Source: Aquabacterium sp. CECT 9606
GTDB lineage: Bacteria > Pseudomonadota > Gammaproteobacteria > Burkholderiales > Burkholderiaceae_C
Direction: 5' to 3'
Assembly (NCBI RefSeq): GCF_918741295.1
Contig: NZ_CAKKNB010000004.1
Coordinates: forward strand, 824,376 to 888,375
DNA: 64,000 bases
In this document: piece by piece, positions 1-8,854 of the stretch
Layout: every line of letters starts with the position of its first letter
How positions within the stretch are numbered: the first letter of the stretch is position 1
Notes under the pieces: generated by a model
Databases searched by the model: none
Told to the model about the DNA's origin: nothing
The model's input: only the letters and a program-made list of their open reading frames with translations
Position numbers and translations under genes: made by a program

Positions 1-83
1 AGTGCAAAACGAGCGTGTCTTGAGCATCAGAGGGTGCTCACTCCTCGCTGAAAACTCGGCGCATGGCGTGTTGGGGTGCATCA

Positions 84-100
84 GGCACCGATTTTGTGGG
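84..100. promoter_or_regulatory. Candidate NtrC-binding site upstream of glnA
   Basis: The sequence GGCAC-N7-GTGGG resembles the NtrC consensus TGCAC-N7-GTGCA with the right spacing, and it lies about 50 bases upstream of the sigma-54 element. The first bases of the window (AGTGCA) could be the right half of another site whose left half lies outside. The match is partial, so this is inferred from context: glnA, sigma-54 element, and ntrBC downstream. Confidence 0.35.
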
Positions 101-150
101 GTCGCCAGCGGCTTGAATTGCCGAATTCCCGAAGATGACCACCCCGTCGG

Positions 151-166
151 CGGCACGCTTTCTGCT
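151..166 (+). promoter_or_regulatory. Sigma-54 promoter of glnA
   Basis: CGGCACG followed by CTTTCTGCT gives the -24/-12 pattern GG-N10-GC (GG at 152-153, GC at 164-165), close to the consensus TGGCACG-N4-TTGCA. Transcription would start near 177, leaving a leader of about 75 bases before glnA. Sigma-54 with phosphorylated NtrC is the known control of glnA in many proteobacteria, and ntrB and ntrC lie just downstream. Confidence 0.7.
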
Positions 167-251
167 ATTACACTGCGCGCTGTTTCTGATCTGGAAACAA
201 CCTCATTCGATTACCCCTGCTTTAACTTAAGCCTCTGGCTAGGAGCTTCTG

Positions 252-1670
252 ATGGCCAATAAGACCGTCGCCGACGTGATGAAGTTGGTGAAAGACAACG
301 AAGTCAAGTTTGTTGATTTCCGTTTCACCGACACCCGCGGCAAAGAACAGCACGTCACCGTGCCCGTGTCGCACTTCGACGAAGACAAATTCACCTCGGG
401 CCACGCCTTCGACGGCTCCTCGATCGCCGGATGGAAGGGCATTGAAGCCTCCGACATGCAGTTGATGCCTGACCCCAACACGGCCAACATCGACCCCTTC
501 TTCGAAGAACCCACGCTGATCCTGTCTTGCGACGTGGTCGAGCCTGCCGACGGCAAGCCCTACGAGCGCGATCCCCGCTCGCTGGCCAAGCGTGCTGAAG
601 CCTACATGAAGGCCTCCGGCCTGGGCGACACCGCCTACTTCGGTCCTGAGCCTGAATTCTTCGTGTTCGACAGCGTCCGCTGGGGCAACGACATGTCCGG
701 CTGCTTCTCGAAGATCGAATCCGAAGAAGCTTCGTGGAACACCGGCAAGGAATACGAGCACGGCAACACGGGTCACCGTCCCGCCGTCAAGGGTGGCTAC
801 TTCCCCGTGCCTCCCGTTGACAGCTTCCAGGACATGCGCTCGGAAATGTGCCTGATCCTCGAATCGCTGGGCATTCCCGTTGAAGTGCACCACCACGAAG
901 TGGCCAACGCTGGCCAGATGGAAATTGGCACCAAGTTCAGCACGCTGATCCAGCGCGCCGACTGGGTCCAGCTGCAAAAGTACGTGATCCAGAACGTCGC
1001 CCACGCCTATGGCAAGACCGCGACCTTCATGCCCAAGCCCATCGTTGGCGACAACGGTTCCGGCATGCACGTTCACCAATCGGTCTGGAAAGACGGCAAG
1101 AACCTGTTCGCAGGCGACGGCTACGCTGGCCTGAGCGAATATGCGCTGTTCTACATCGGCGGCATCATCAAGCACGCCCGTGCCCTGAACGCCATCACCA
1201 ACCCTGGCACGAACTCGTACAAGCGTCTGGTGCCTGGCTTCGAAGCCCCGGTGAAGCTGGCCTACTCGGCCAAGAACCGCTCGGCCTCGATCCGGATTCC
1301 TCACGTGGCGAACCCCAAGGGCCGTCGCGTGGAAGCCCGCTTCCCCGATCCACTGATGAACCCCTACCTGGGTTTCTCGGCACTGCTGATGGCCGGTCTG
1401 GACGGCGTGGAAAACAAGATCCATCCTGGCGAAGCCGCCACGAAGGACCTGTACCACCTGCCCCCAGAGGAAGATGCACTGATCCCCACCGTTTGCCACA
1501 GCCTGGACCAGGCTCTGGAATACCTGGACAAGGACCGTGCGTTCCTGACCAAGGGTGGTGTGTTCACCGACGCTTATATCGACGCTTACATCGAGCTGAA
1601 GATGCAGGAAGTCACCCGCTTCCGCATGGCCACTCACCCGGTCGAGTTCGACATGTACTACAGCCTGTGA
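252..1670 (+). CDS. glnA: Glutamine synthetase, type I
   Basis: Makes glutamine from glutamate, ammonia and ATP in the cytoplasm. It is the main entry point for ammonium and the output controlled by the NtrBC pair encoded downstream. The 472-residue length fits the GSI-beta dodecameric class (E. coli has 469). The N-terminal beta-grasp domain is followed by the catalytic domain, which carries the [10 protein letters not shown] active-site segment and, near residue 401, the Tyr of DLYHLPPEE, the position adenylylated by GlnE in this class. The ATG at 252 follows an AGGAGC ribosome-binding site. A sigma-54 element lies upstream and a strong hairpin terminator follows the stop. Nothing appears odd in the gene, and the identification is firm. 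Confidence 0.98.
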   Translation: MANKTVADVMKLVKDNEVKFVDFRFTDTRGKEQHVTVPVSHFDEDKFTSGHAFDGSSIAGWKGIEASDMQLMPDPNTANIDPFFEEPTLILSCDVVEPADGKPYERDPRSLAKRAEAYMKASGLGDTAYFGPEPEFFVFDSVRWGNDMSGCFSKIESEEASWNTGKEYEHGNTGHRPAVKGGYFPVPPVDSFQDMRSEMCLILESLGIPVEVHHHEVANAGQMEIGTKFSTLIQRADWVQLQKYVIQNVAHAYGKTATFMPKPIVGDNGSGMHVHQSVWKDGKNLFAGDGYAGLSEYALFYIGGIIKHARALNAITNPGTNSYKRLVPGFEAPVKLAYSAKNRSASIRIPHVANPKGRRVEARFPDPLMNPYLGFSALLMAGLDGVENKIHPGEAATKDLYHLPPEEDALIPTVCHSLDQALEYLDKDRAFLTKGGVFTDAYIDAYIELKMQEVTRFRMATHPVEFDMYYSL

Positions 1671-1700
1671 TTCCTCCCGGGATCACGCCATGGCGTGTGT

Positions 1701-1729
1701 AAAAGGGGCGACTCCGGTCGCCCCTTTTT
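1701..1729 (+). terminator. Rho-independent terminator after glnA
   Basis: A perfect 12-base-pair stem (AAAAGGGGCGAC with GTCGCCCCTTTT), a TCCG loop and a T-run. It separates glnA from the DUF4124/ntrBC genes, so ntrBC probably relies on readthrough or its own promoter. Confidence 0.9.
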
Positions 1730-1797
1730 GCTTTTCAAGCGTTATGGGTGCTGGGCTGAAGGCATACTTGCCCCGAATCAAGCTGGAGCGCTCCGAC

Positions 1798-2325
1798 ATG
1801 CACGACAGGAAGAACACTTTGACCGAGGGTTGGGCCCCTGCTGCCCGTGGTCTGGCTTTGGTGGCATGGCTGCTGGCCGGGTCTGCCCAGGCGCAGGCGG
1901 AAGACAAGCCTGTCTACCGCTGTCCCGGCAACCTCTACACCGATGCCTTGTCGGCCAAGGAGGCGATTGGCAAGGGATGCAAGACGCTGGAAGGCGCGCC
2001 CATCACGGTGATCCAGTCGATCAAGCCCAAGGCAGCTTCCACGTCATCGTCCTCCACCGGCGGTGAAAAAGTGGCCGCCGATGACCAGAAGGCCCGCGAT
2101 GCCGACAAGCGCCGCATCCTGGAGGCCGAGCTTCAGAAGGAAGAAGCCGCGCTGAGCGCCTTGCAAAAGCAATACAACAATGGCCAGCCCGAACGCCAGG
2201 GCGACGAGCGCAATTTTCAGAAATACCAGGACCGCGTCAATGAGCTGAAGGCCGCCTTGACCCGCAAGGAGGCAGACGTGGCCGCACTGAGGCGTGAGCT
2301 GACCGCGGCAGGAAGCGGCAAGTGA
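1798..2325 (+). CDS. Exported DUF4124-like protein with coiled-coil tail
   Basis: A 175-residue protein of unknown function. The ATG at 1798 is chosen because it starts a signal-peptide-like stretch ending in SAQAQA (cut around residue 36) and has GGAG upstream. The mature part begins with VYRCPGNLYTDAL, resembling the DUF4124 domain of small periplasmic proteins common in Burkholderiales. It continues into a Lys/Glu/Ala-rich region (about residues 100-170) that should form a coiled coil. Its TGA overlaps the GTG of ntrB by four bases, so the two are translationally coupled, which is an unusual partner for a sensor kinase. Whether it takes part in nitrogen control cannot be told from the sequence. 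Confidence 0.75.
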   Translation: MHDRKNTLTEGWAPAARGLALVAWLLAGSAQAQAEDKPVYRCPGNLYTDALSAKEAIGKGCKTLEGAPITVIQSIKPKAASTSSSSTGGEKVAADDQKARDADKRRILEAELQKEEAALSALQKQYNNGQPERQGDERNFQKYQDRVNELKAALTRKEADVAALRRELTAAGSGK

Positions 2326-3488
2326 GCCAGGCGGCTTCATCGGGGCGGGGTGGTGCGCACTCTGGGCGCCAATCCAGCATGGCGCGGGGTGGGTCCACCG
2401 TGGACCCCAGCGAAGTTCAAAAACTCTTGCCCAGCGGTCTGGAGGTGTTCGACTATCTGGCCACCATGGTGGCCGTGGTGGAGCCTGACGGGCAATGCCT
2501 GTTCGCCAATGCCGCTTTTGAAGAGGTGCTGGGCTTGTCGCGCCGCAGTGTCTTGCGCGAGTCGATCTTCGATTGGTTCGAAGACCCCATGCTGCTGCAA
2601 GACATCGTGGGCGCCGTGGCGCGCAACGAATTCGCCACCAGCCGCATCGAGGCCCAACTCAAGCGACATCCCCATGTTTTTGTGGATTCGCTGCCTGTTC
2701 AGGTGATCGTGACGCGGCTGGAGCATGCCGATCTGGTTCTGATCGAGCTGGTCGAGGTCGAGCAGCAAACCCGCCAAGAGCGCGAAGAGCGCGCCTTGGA
2801 CCAGGCCCAGGCCAACAAAGAGCTGATCCGCAACCTGGCTCACGAGATCAAGAACCCCTTGGGCGGCATCCGTGGCTCGGCGCAACTGCTGCAGATGGAA
2901 CTCGAGTCCAAGTCGCTGACCGAGTACACCCAGGTCATCATCCACGAGGCCGATCGGCTTCAAGCGCTGGTCGATCGCCTGCTGGCGCCGCACCGCCGGC
3001 CGCACCTGGTGGGCGACGTGAATGTGCACGAGGTGTGTGAGCGGGTTCGCTCTCTGATCCTGGCCGAGTTCCCCAAGGGGCTGAAGGTCTGGCGCGATTA
3101 CGACACTTCCTTGCCCGAGTTCCGGGGCGACCGCGAGCAACTGATCCAGGCCGTGTTGAACATTGCCCACAACGCGGCCCAGGCCTTGTCGGACCGGATT
3201 CAGACTGGCGACGCCATGCTGACCTTGCGCACGCGGGTGGCTCGTCGCGTCACCATCAATCGGCAATTGCACCGCCTGGCACTGGTCTTGCATATCGAGG
3301 ACAACGGCCCGGGTATTCCTGAGTCCATCCGCGATCGCATCTTCTACCCATTGGTGTCTGGGCGAGACGGTGGTTCGGGACTGGGTCTGACATTGGCACA
3401 AACCTTCGTTCAACAGCACCAAGGCACCATCGAATGCGAGAGCGAGCCAGGACGCACGGTTTTCAAGTTATTGATTCCCTTGCCGTGA
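2322..3488 (+). CDS. ntrB: Nitrogen regulation sensor kinase NtrB (GlnL)
   Basis: A soluble histidine kinase/phosphatase that phosphorylates NtrC when nitrogen is short and is controlled by PII. It has an N-terminal PAS domain (about residues 40-150, motif LANAAFEEVLGLS), an H-box (LAHEIKNPLGG) with the phosphorylated His near residue 174, an N-box (NIAHNAAQAL), and G-boxes DNGPGIP and GGSGLGL. There are no membrane segments, as expected for NtrB. The GTG start at 2322 overlaps the preceding stop (GTGA), while an ATG at 2380 is a plausible alternative because the first 20 residues are low-complexity. ntrC follows after 53 bases, and the pairing makes the assignment firm. Confidence 0.95.
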   Translation: MSQAASSGRGGAHSGRQSSMARGGSTVDPSEVQKLLPSGLEVFDYLATMVAVVEPDGQCLFANAAFEEVLGLSRRSVLRESIFDWFEDPMLLQDIVGAVARNEFATSRIEAQLKRHPHVFVDSLPVQVIVTRLEHADLVLIELVEVEQQTRQEREERALDQAQANKELIRNLAHEIKNPLGGIRGSAQLLQMELESKSLTEYTQVIIHEADRLQALVDRLLAPHRRPHLVGDVNVHEVCERVRSLILAEFPKGLKVWRDYDTSLPEFRGDREQLIQAVLNIAHNAAQALSDRIQTGDAMLTLRTRVARRVTINRQLHRLALVLHIEDNGPGIPESIRDRIFYPLVSGRDGGSGLGLTLAQTFVQQHQGTIECESEPGRTVFKLLIPLP

Positions 3489-3541
3489 CCGGGCTGCCCT
3501 GTCAGCATTCGACCATCGGGTGCACTCACTGACAGGCCGGC

Positions 3542-5125
3542 ATGAAACCTATCTGGATCGTTGACGACGACCAATCCATCCGCTTTGTGCTTGAAAAAGC
3601 GTTGGCGCGCGAAGACCTCCCGGTGCGCAGCTTCACGAATCCGCGTGACGTGCTGGCCGCCCTTGAAGATGACGAGCCACAGGTGCTGGTCTCCGACATC
3701 CGCATGCCTGGCGGGTCGGGCATTGATCTGCTGAGCAAGGTCAAGGCGCGCTTCCCCGGCTTGCCCGTCATCATCATGACGGCGTATTCCGATCTGGACA
3801 GCGCCGTGTCGGCCTTCCAGGGCGGCGCTTTTGAGTACCTGCCCAAACCGTTTGACCTGCCCAAGGCCGTGGAGCTGATCCGCCGCGCGGTGGACGAGAG
3901 CGTGCGCGAGGACGTCTCTGACGAGCGCCTGCAGCAAATGCCCGAGATGCTGGGCCAGGCCCCGGCGATGCAGGACGTGTTCCGCGCCATTGGTCGGCTT
4001 AGCCAGAGCAACGTGACCGTGCTGATCACGGGCGAATCCGGCTCGGGCAAAGAGCTGGTAGCGCAGGCGCTGCACAAGCACAGCTCACGCAGCAGCGGGC
4101 CTTTCGTGGCGATCAACACGGCGGCCATCCCCAAGGATTTGCTCGAATCCGAACTGTTCGGGCACGAGCGTGGCGCGTTCACGGGGGCGCAAACCATGCG
4201 CCGTGGCCGCTTCGAGCAGGCCGATGGCGGCACTTTGTTCCTCGATGAAATCGGCGACATGCCGTTTGACCTGCAGACGCGTTTGTTGCGTGTGCTGAGC
4301 GATGGCCAGTTCTACCGCGTGGGCGGCCACCACCCGCTCAAGAGCAATGTGCGCGTGATCGCAGCCACCCACCAGAACCTGGAAGACCGCGTGCGCCAGG
4401 GCGTGTTCCGCGAGGACTTGTTCCACCGTCTGAATGTGATCCGCCTGCGCCTGCCGCCCCTGCGCGAACGCCGTGAAGACGTGGCCGCCTTGGCGCGTTT
4501 CTTCCTGCAAAAAAGTGGCAAGGATCTGGGCGTGGATGCCAAACGCATCTCGGAACCGGCCTTGGCCAAGCTCACGGCCTTTGACTTTCCGGGCAACGTT
4601 CGCCAACTGGAAAACATTTGCCATTGGCTGACCGTGATGGCGCCCTCGCAAGTGATCGAGTCCAAGGACTTGCCGCCCGAGTTGATGGGCGTGCAACCCG
4701 CCGCCCCTGCCATGCCTGGCGGCCTGCCTGCCCCTGCGCAGGCTTCTTATGCGCCGCCAGAGCCGGTCGCACCGATGGCCGGTTTTGGCCCTTCTGACAG
4801 CCACGCCGTGGCGGTGCCCGTCGGTGAGGCCGTTGCGTTGGAGGCGCAGCATGCGCCAGCCAGCTCCTTTGCCGCCGCAGTGGCGCCCAGCATGCCCGCG
4901 ATGGCCCCCGCCAACTGGCTGTCCGACCTGGAGCGCGAGGCCCGCGTCAGGCTGGAGTCTGGCGCCACGGATGTCTGGGATGTGCTGACCCGCCAGTTCG
5001 AGGCTCAGTTGATCCATACCGCGCTTGAGATCACGCGTGGGCGGCGCATCGAAGCCGCGCAAAAGCTTGGCATTGGGCGCAATACCATCACGCGCAAGAT
5101 TCAGGAATTGGGCATCGAAGATTGA
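3542..5125 (+). CDS. ntrC: Nitrogen regulator NtrC (GlnG), sigma-54 activator
   Basis: The response regulator that activates sigma-54 promoters under nitrogen limitation. The receiver domain (residues 1-115) has acidic DDD at 8-10, the phospho-acceptor Asp52 in SDIRMPG and Lys in LPKPF. The AAA+ domain has a Walker A motif GESGSGKE (about 164-171), the sigma-54-contacting GAFTGA loop (about 211-216) and the GNVRQLEN sensor region. The Fis-type helix-turn-helix lies in the last 40 residues. The 527-residue length exceeds E. coli NtrC (469) because of an Ala/Pro/Met-rich linker of about 75 residues between the AAA+ domain and the DNA-binding domain. Likely targets within the window are the glnA promoter and the nit promoter near 42151. 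Confidence 0.96.
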   Translation: MKPIWIVDDDQSIRFVLEKALAREDLPVRSFTNPRDVLAALEDDEPQVLVSDIRMPGGSGIDLLSKVKARFPGLPVIIMTAYSDLDSAVSAFQGGAFEYLPKPFDLPKAVELIRRAVDESVREDVSDERLQQMPEMLGQAPAMQDVFRAIGRLSQSNVTVLITGESGSGKELVAQALHKHSSRSSGPFVAINTAAIPKDLLESELFGHERGAFTGAQTMRRGRFEQADGGTLFLDEIGDMPFDLQTRLLRVLSDGQFYRVGGHHPLKSNVRVIAATHQNLEDRVRQGVFREDLFHRLNVIRLRLPPLRERREDVAALARFFLQKSGKDLGVDAKRISEPALAKLTAFDFPGNVRQLENICHWLTVMAPSQVIESKDLPPELMGVQPAAPAMPGGLPAPAQASYAPPEPVAPMAGFGPSDSHAVAVPVGEAVALEAQHAPASSFAAAVAPSMPAMAPANWLSDLEREARVRLESGATDVWDVLTRQFEAQLIHTALEITRGRRIEAAQKLGIGRNTITRKIQELGIED

Positions 5126-5207
5126 GGCCATTCGGGCTTGACCCGGTGTCAGCCGAGATCTTGGGGGATGCGTTAAAGTGACTTCATCGTCGCTGAGGAC
5201 CATCCCC

Positions 5208-5687
5208 ATGAAACGCTTTGTGATCGCCGCCAGTACCGGCCTGACGTTGGCCGTGCTGGCCGCCTGTTCCACCACCAGCCCCGACGTGGTCAAGCCGGGC
5301 GATGCGCAGCGTCTCTCCCAGGTGGAGGATGCCGTGGTGCTGAATGTTCGACCGGTCGTGGTGGAGGGCTCCCAAAGCGGGGCGGGCGCGGCCACCGGTG
5401 CCGTCATTGGCGGCGTGGGCGGCTCGGCGGTGGGGGGCTCGCGAGAGCAGGTGATCGTGGGGGTGCTTGGCGCGGTGGTGGGCGGCGTGGTGGGCAATGC
5501 TGCCGAGCGCTACGGCACCCGTGAGGATGCCAACGAGATCTTGCTGCAAATGAGCAATGGGCAACGCCGTTCCATCGTCCAGGCCAAGGGCAACGAGAAC
5601 TTCAAGCCTGGCGATGCGGTGCTGTTGGTGACCACGGGCGGCAAGGTCCGCGTGATGCGGGCCCCGCCGATTCAACCGGCGCGCTGA
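5208..5687 (+). CDS. SlyB/Pcp-like glycine-zipper outer-membrane lipoprotein
   Basis: A 159-residue lipoprotein. The start at 5208 is preferred over an in-frame ATG-less extension from 5178 because it gives a compact signal peptide ending in the lipobox LAAC (Cys20), with GAGGA upstream. Residues 55-105 are a glycine zipper (repeated GA/VxGGxxG), the hallmark of the SlyB/17-kDa-antigen/OmpA-linked lipoprotein families. The C-terminal part resembles the small SlyB beta domain (NGQRRSIVQA, GDAVLLVTTGGKVRV). Family members sit in the outer membrane and are linked to envelope stress. It follows ntrC by 82 bases and is probably functionally unrelated to it. Confidence 0.85.
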   Translation: MKRFVIAASTGLTLAVLAACSTTSPDVVKPGDAQRLSQVEDAVVLNVRPVVVEGSQSGAGAATGAVIGGVGGSAVGGSREQVIVGVLGAVVGGVVGNAAERYGTREDANEILLQMSNGQRRSIVQAKGNENFKPGDAVLLVTTGGKVRVMRAPPIQPAR

Positions 5688-5695
5688 TCAGTCAA

Positions 5696-6844
5696 TCAGT
5701 CCAGTGTCTGCCGATAACGCATCATGGCGATGGTGCCCACCACCACGGTGAACAGCGCCATTGGCCACAGCTGGGGCCAGATCTCCATCAAGGTCGAGCC
5801 CTTGAGCATGATGCCGCGCACCACCCGTAAAAAGTGGGTGATGGGCATGACCTCGCCCACCCACTGAGCCCAGGTTGGCATGCCCCGGAAGGGGAACATG
5901 AAGCCCGACAGCAGGATGTTGGGCAGGAAGTAGAAGATCGTCATCTGCGTGGACTGCATCTGCGTGCGCGCGATGGTCGAGAACAAAAAGCCCACCACCA
6001 GCGTGGCGATGATGAACACCAGCACCGTCAGGGTCAGCAGCAGGTGGTTGCCGAACATGGGGATGGCGAACAGCCAGCGCGAGGCGATGTAGACCATCAG
6101 CACCTGCAGGTAGCCGATCAGCACGTAAGGCATGATCTTGCCGATCATCACTTCCAGCGGCTTGACGGGCGTGGCCAGCAGGTTTTCCAGGGTGCCGCGT
6201 TCGCGCTCGCGGGTCATGGCCATGGCGGTCATCATCACCAAGGTCATGACCAGGATGATGCCCATCAGGCCGGGCACGATGTTGTACTGTGTGATGCCTT
6301 CGGCGTTGTAGCGGCGGTGAATGCGCAGCTCGAAGGGGGCAGGGCCCGCCTGCAGCCGGCTCAGGGGGCCGCGCAGTTCCGAGTTCAAGGCCAGGTTGGG
6401 CAGCAGGCTCAAGGTCGCCAGGGCGCCGCCTGAGGTGGATGGGTCGCTGGCGTCGCTGTAGACGGCGATGGCGGGGCGTTCACCACGCATCAGCTTGTGC
6501 GTGAAGTCAGACGGAAACACGAGCGCGAACTGCGCGTCGCCCTCGGCCAGCCAGCGCTCGGCTTCCTGCTCGGTGACGATGGCCTCGACGTTGAAGTAGC
6601 CGGTGTTTTCAACGGCCCGGATGATGCTGCGCACCATGGGGCTGGCATCGGGCGCCACGACCACGGTGGGGAGGTGCTTGGGGTCGCCATTGATGGCGTA
6701 GCCGAACATCACCAGCTGCAGCAAGGGGATGGCGACCAGCATGGCCAGGGTCAGCCGGTCGCGCTTGATTTGCACGAACTCCTTGCGCAGCACCGCCCAG
6801 ATGCGGCGCCATGACAGCGGCTTATCGGTAATTGTCTTGTGCAT
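5696..6844 (-). CDS. ABC-2 type exporter permease
   Basis: A 382-residue inner-membrane permease of the ABC-2 family (YbhR/YhhJ-like). The N-terminal cytoplasmic part (RKEFVQIKRDRLTL) leads to one transmembrane segment, then a periplasmic loop of about 140 residues, then five hydrophobic segments in the C-terminal half. The family signature RERERGTLENLLATPVKP is present just before the membrane block. It is the last gene of a minus-strand operon, its start overlapping the ATPase stop by 23 bases. E. coli ybhGFSR has two permease genes, but only one is found here, so the transporter is presumably a homodimer. The substrate is unknown; family members export drugs or cations. Confidence 0.9.
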   Translation of the reverse strand: MHKTITDKPLSWRRIWAVLRKEFVQIKRDRLTLAMLVAIPLLQLVMFGYAINGDPKHLPTVVVAPDASPMVRSIIRAVENTGYFNVEAIVTEQEAERWLAEGDAQFALVFPSDFTHKLMRGERPAIAVYSDASDPSTSGGALATLSLLPNLALNSELRGPLSRLQAGPAPFELRIHRRYNAEGITQYNIVPGLMGIILVMTLVMMTAMAMTRERERGTLENLLATPVKPLEVMIGKIMPYVLIGYLQVLMVYIASRWLFAIPMFGNHLLLTLTVLVFIIATLVVGFLFSTIARTQMQSTQMTIFYFLPNILLSGFMFPFRGMPTWAQWVGEVMPITHFLRVVRGIMLKGSTLMEIWPQLWPMALFTVVVGTIAMMRYRQTLD

Positions 6845-7754
6845 GCTGGCTCAGGTGGATGAAGACGTCTTCCAGGCTGGTGGGGATGCTCTCGACCAGC
6901 CAGTCGTGCCGGGGCGACTGGGCTCGCAGCCAGTCGGCGAAATCCAAGAAGCTGGTGCTGCTGACGTGCACCGAGGTGCCAAAGGGAATGGCCATCCAGT
7001 CGTCGCTGTGGTTGGTCAGGCCGATGACCTTGTCGAGCTGTTCGCCGCGCACCTGCCAGGTTTTCAGGCCGGAGGTGTCGATCACGTGCTCGGCCGTGCC
7101 TGCGGTCAGCACCTTGCCGTAAGAGATGTAGGCCAGGCGGTGGCAGCGCTCGGCCTCGTCCATGTAGTGGGTGCTGACCAGCACGGTCAGGCCCTCGGCG
7201 GCCAGCAGGTGGATCTGGTGCCAGAAATCGCGGCGGGCTTTGGGGTCGACACCGGCGGTGGGTTCGTCCAGCAGCAGCAATTGGGGTTCGTGCAGCAGGC
7301 AGGCGCCCAGCGCCAGGCGTTGCTTCCATCCGCCGGACAATGATCCTGCCAGTTGATGGCGGCGCTCGGTCAGGCCCAGGCGCTCCAGTGTCTGCTCAAC
7401 CTTTTGCCGGCCGCCGGGCATGCCATAGACCTCGGCGATGAAGTACAAGTTCTCTTCGATGTTCAGGTCTTCGTACAGGCCGAACTTTTGCGTCATGTAG
7501 CCGGTGCGCAGCTTGATCTGGCGCGATTGCGTGACCAGGTCGAAGCCCAGGCAGTGGCCCTGGCCGGCGGTGGGCTCCAGCAGGCCGCACAGCATGCGGA
7601 TGGTGGTGGTCTTGCCGCTGCCATTGGGGCCCAGGAAGCCGCAGATCTCGCCGCGCCGCACCTGGATGTCGATGCCATCGACGACCATGCGGTCACCGAA
7701 ACGCTTGCTCAGGCCTCGGACATCGATGGCCAGATCGGGAGTCCGCTCGCTCAT
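6822..7754 (-). CDS. ABC exporter ATP-binding protein
   Basis: A 310-residue ATPase partner of the ABC-2 permease. It shows Walker A (GPNGSGKTTT), the Q-loop (YMTQKFGLYEDL), the signature (GSLSGGWKQRL, with W in place of the usual Q), Walker B (LLLLDEPTAGVDP) and the H-loop (STHYMDEAERC). The C-terminal 90 residues are an accessory domain typical of DrrA/YbhF-like proteins. It is a single NBD, unlike YbhF, which carries two. The start codon overlaps the stop of the upstream adaptor gene (ATGA), so the three genes form one transcript. Confidence 0.92.
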   Translation of the reverse strand: MSERTPDLAIDVRGLSKRFGDRMVVDGIDIQVRRGEICGFLGPNGSGKTTTIRMLCGLLEPTAGQGHCLGFDLVTQSRQIKLRTGYMTQKFGLYEDLNIEENLYFIAEVYGMPGGRQKVEQTLERLGLTERRHQLAGSLSGGWKQRLALGACLLHEPQLLLLDEPTAGVDPKARRDFWHQIHLLAAEGLTVLVSTHYMDEAERCHRLAYISYGKVLTAGTAEHVIDTSGLKTWQVRGEQLDKVIGLTNHSDDWMAIPFGTSVHVSSTSFLDFADWLRAQSPRHDWLVESIPTSLEDVFIHLSQHAQDNYR

Positions 7755-8731
7755 GTCTTGGCGGCGGCAGGGGCGGGCGTCACGCTCAAGGGCTGGCCGG
7801 GCTTGAGGGTGTCGGAGGCCTGGTCATCGGGCGTGGCCTCGACCATGTAGACCAACTTGCCTTTGCTCTCGTTGCTGTAGATCACCGGGGGTGTGAACTC
7901 AGCCTGGGGGGACACATAGCGGATGGTGGCGGTCCCTGCGGTGCAGCCGTCGCAGTTGTAGCGCACGGCCTGCCCAACCTTGGTCTGGGCCAGGGCCTCC
8001 TGTGGCACGAAGAAACGCACCTTCACGGCGTGATCCGGCAGCAAGGCCACGACGGGGGCGCCCGCCGGCACCCACTCGCCTTGCCGATACAGCACATCGA
8101 ACACGCGCGCGGCGACGGGCGCACGCCGCACCTTCTGATCTTCGGCCCAGCGCTGCTGCGACACCTGGGCCTTGGCGGCCTGAAGCTCGGCCTTGGCAGC
8201 GGCCACGGTGTCGGGGCGGGCACTGTCCTGGGCGGCGGCCAGTTGCGCCTGCAACTCGTGCACGCGGGCCGTGTCACGCGCCTTGGCGGCTTCCAGCTCG
8301 TCCATCTGCGAGGGCGTGATGAAGCCCTGGCGCACCAGATCCTTGTTGCGCTTGAGCTGCGCGGCCGAAATGGTCAGAGCCGCCTTGGCCTGGTCCAGCT
8401 GGGCCTTGATGGCTTTCAGTTCGTTCTGACGGCGCCCCTTGCCCAGGTCGGCCAACTGGGCGGCGGCCTTGCTTTGCTGCGCCTGGGCCGCTTGCTTGCC
8501 GTAGATTTCAGAGGCCGCGTCAATCTGGAACAGGTCGGCGCCCGCCCGCACCACATCGCCCCGCTGAACCTGAATCGTGCTGAGCACACCTGCACCCGAA
8601 GAGGCCAGGTAGACCAGATCAGCCTCGGCATAACCCGACCACGGCGTCACGTCATTCTTGCCACAGCCAGGCAGCAAAAAGAGCCCAGCCAGGCTGGCCA
8701 AAACGGTGACAGAACGTGAGCATCGGTTCAT
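7751..8731 (-). CDS. HlyD/YbhG-type membrane fusion lipoprotein
   Basis: The periplasmic adaptor of the exporter. The start at 8731 is chosen because it gives a lipoprotein signal peptide with lipobox LPGC (Cys23); an upstream in-frame ATG at 8776 would add 15 residues that do not fit a signal. A biotinyl-lipoyl half (VLSTIQVQRGDVVRAGADLF) is followed by a long Ala/Gln/Lys-rich alpha-helical hairpin (about residues 75-190), the second lipoyl half and a beta-barrel domain. It is the first gene of the adaptor-ATPase-permease operon. The anchor is a lipid rather than the transmembrane helix seen in most HlyD proteins, as in MacA/AcrA-like adaptors. Confidence 0.85.
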   Translation of the reverse strand: MNRCSRSVTVLASLAGLFLLPGCGKNDVTPWSGYAEADLVYLASSGAGVLSTIQVQRGDVVRAGADLFQIDAASEIYGKQAAQAQQSKAAAQLADLGKGRRQNELKAIKAQLDQAKAALTISAAQLKRNKDLVRQGFITPSQMDELEAAKARDTARVHELQAQLAAAQDSARPDTVAAAKAELQAAKAQVSQQRWAEDQKVRRAPVAARVFDVLYRQGEWVPAGAPVVALLPDHAVKVRFFVPQEALAQTKVGQAVRYNCDGCTAGTATIRYVSPQAEFTPPVIYSNESKGKLVYMVEATPDDQASDTLKPGQPLSVTPAPAAAKT

Positions 8732-8854
8732 GTTGATGTGAAGTTTTGTGATGACAGCTGGGGCACCCATCAGCATAAGGCCTGAAACGGGAACCTTTCG
8801 GGCCCACGCCTACACTGAACCGCATTGCCACCATCCGATCCCGTCGGCGCCGTG

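Noticed and set aside
222..1637. 471-codon minus-strand frame opposite glnA
   Set aside because: It lies wholly antisense to a clear glnA and shows no family motif; GC-rich shadow frame.
3498..3536. Inverted repeat CCTGTCAG/CTGACAGG between ntrB and ntrC as a terminator
   Set aside because: The loop is 23 bases and no T-run follows; ntrC starts within six bases.
4085..5497. 470-codon minus-strand frame opposite ntrC
   Set aside because: Antisense to a well-supported gene, low-complexity His/Arg/Ala content, crosses into the next gene.
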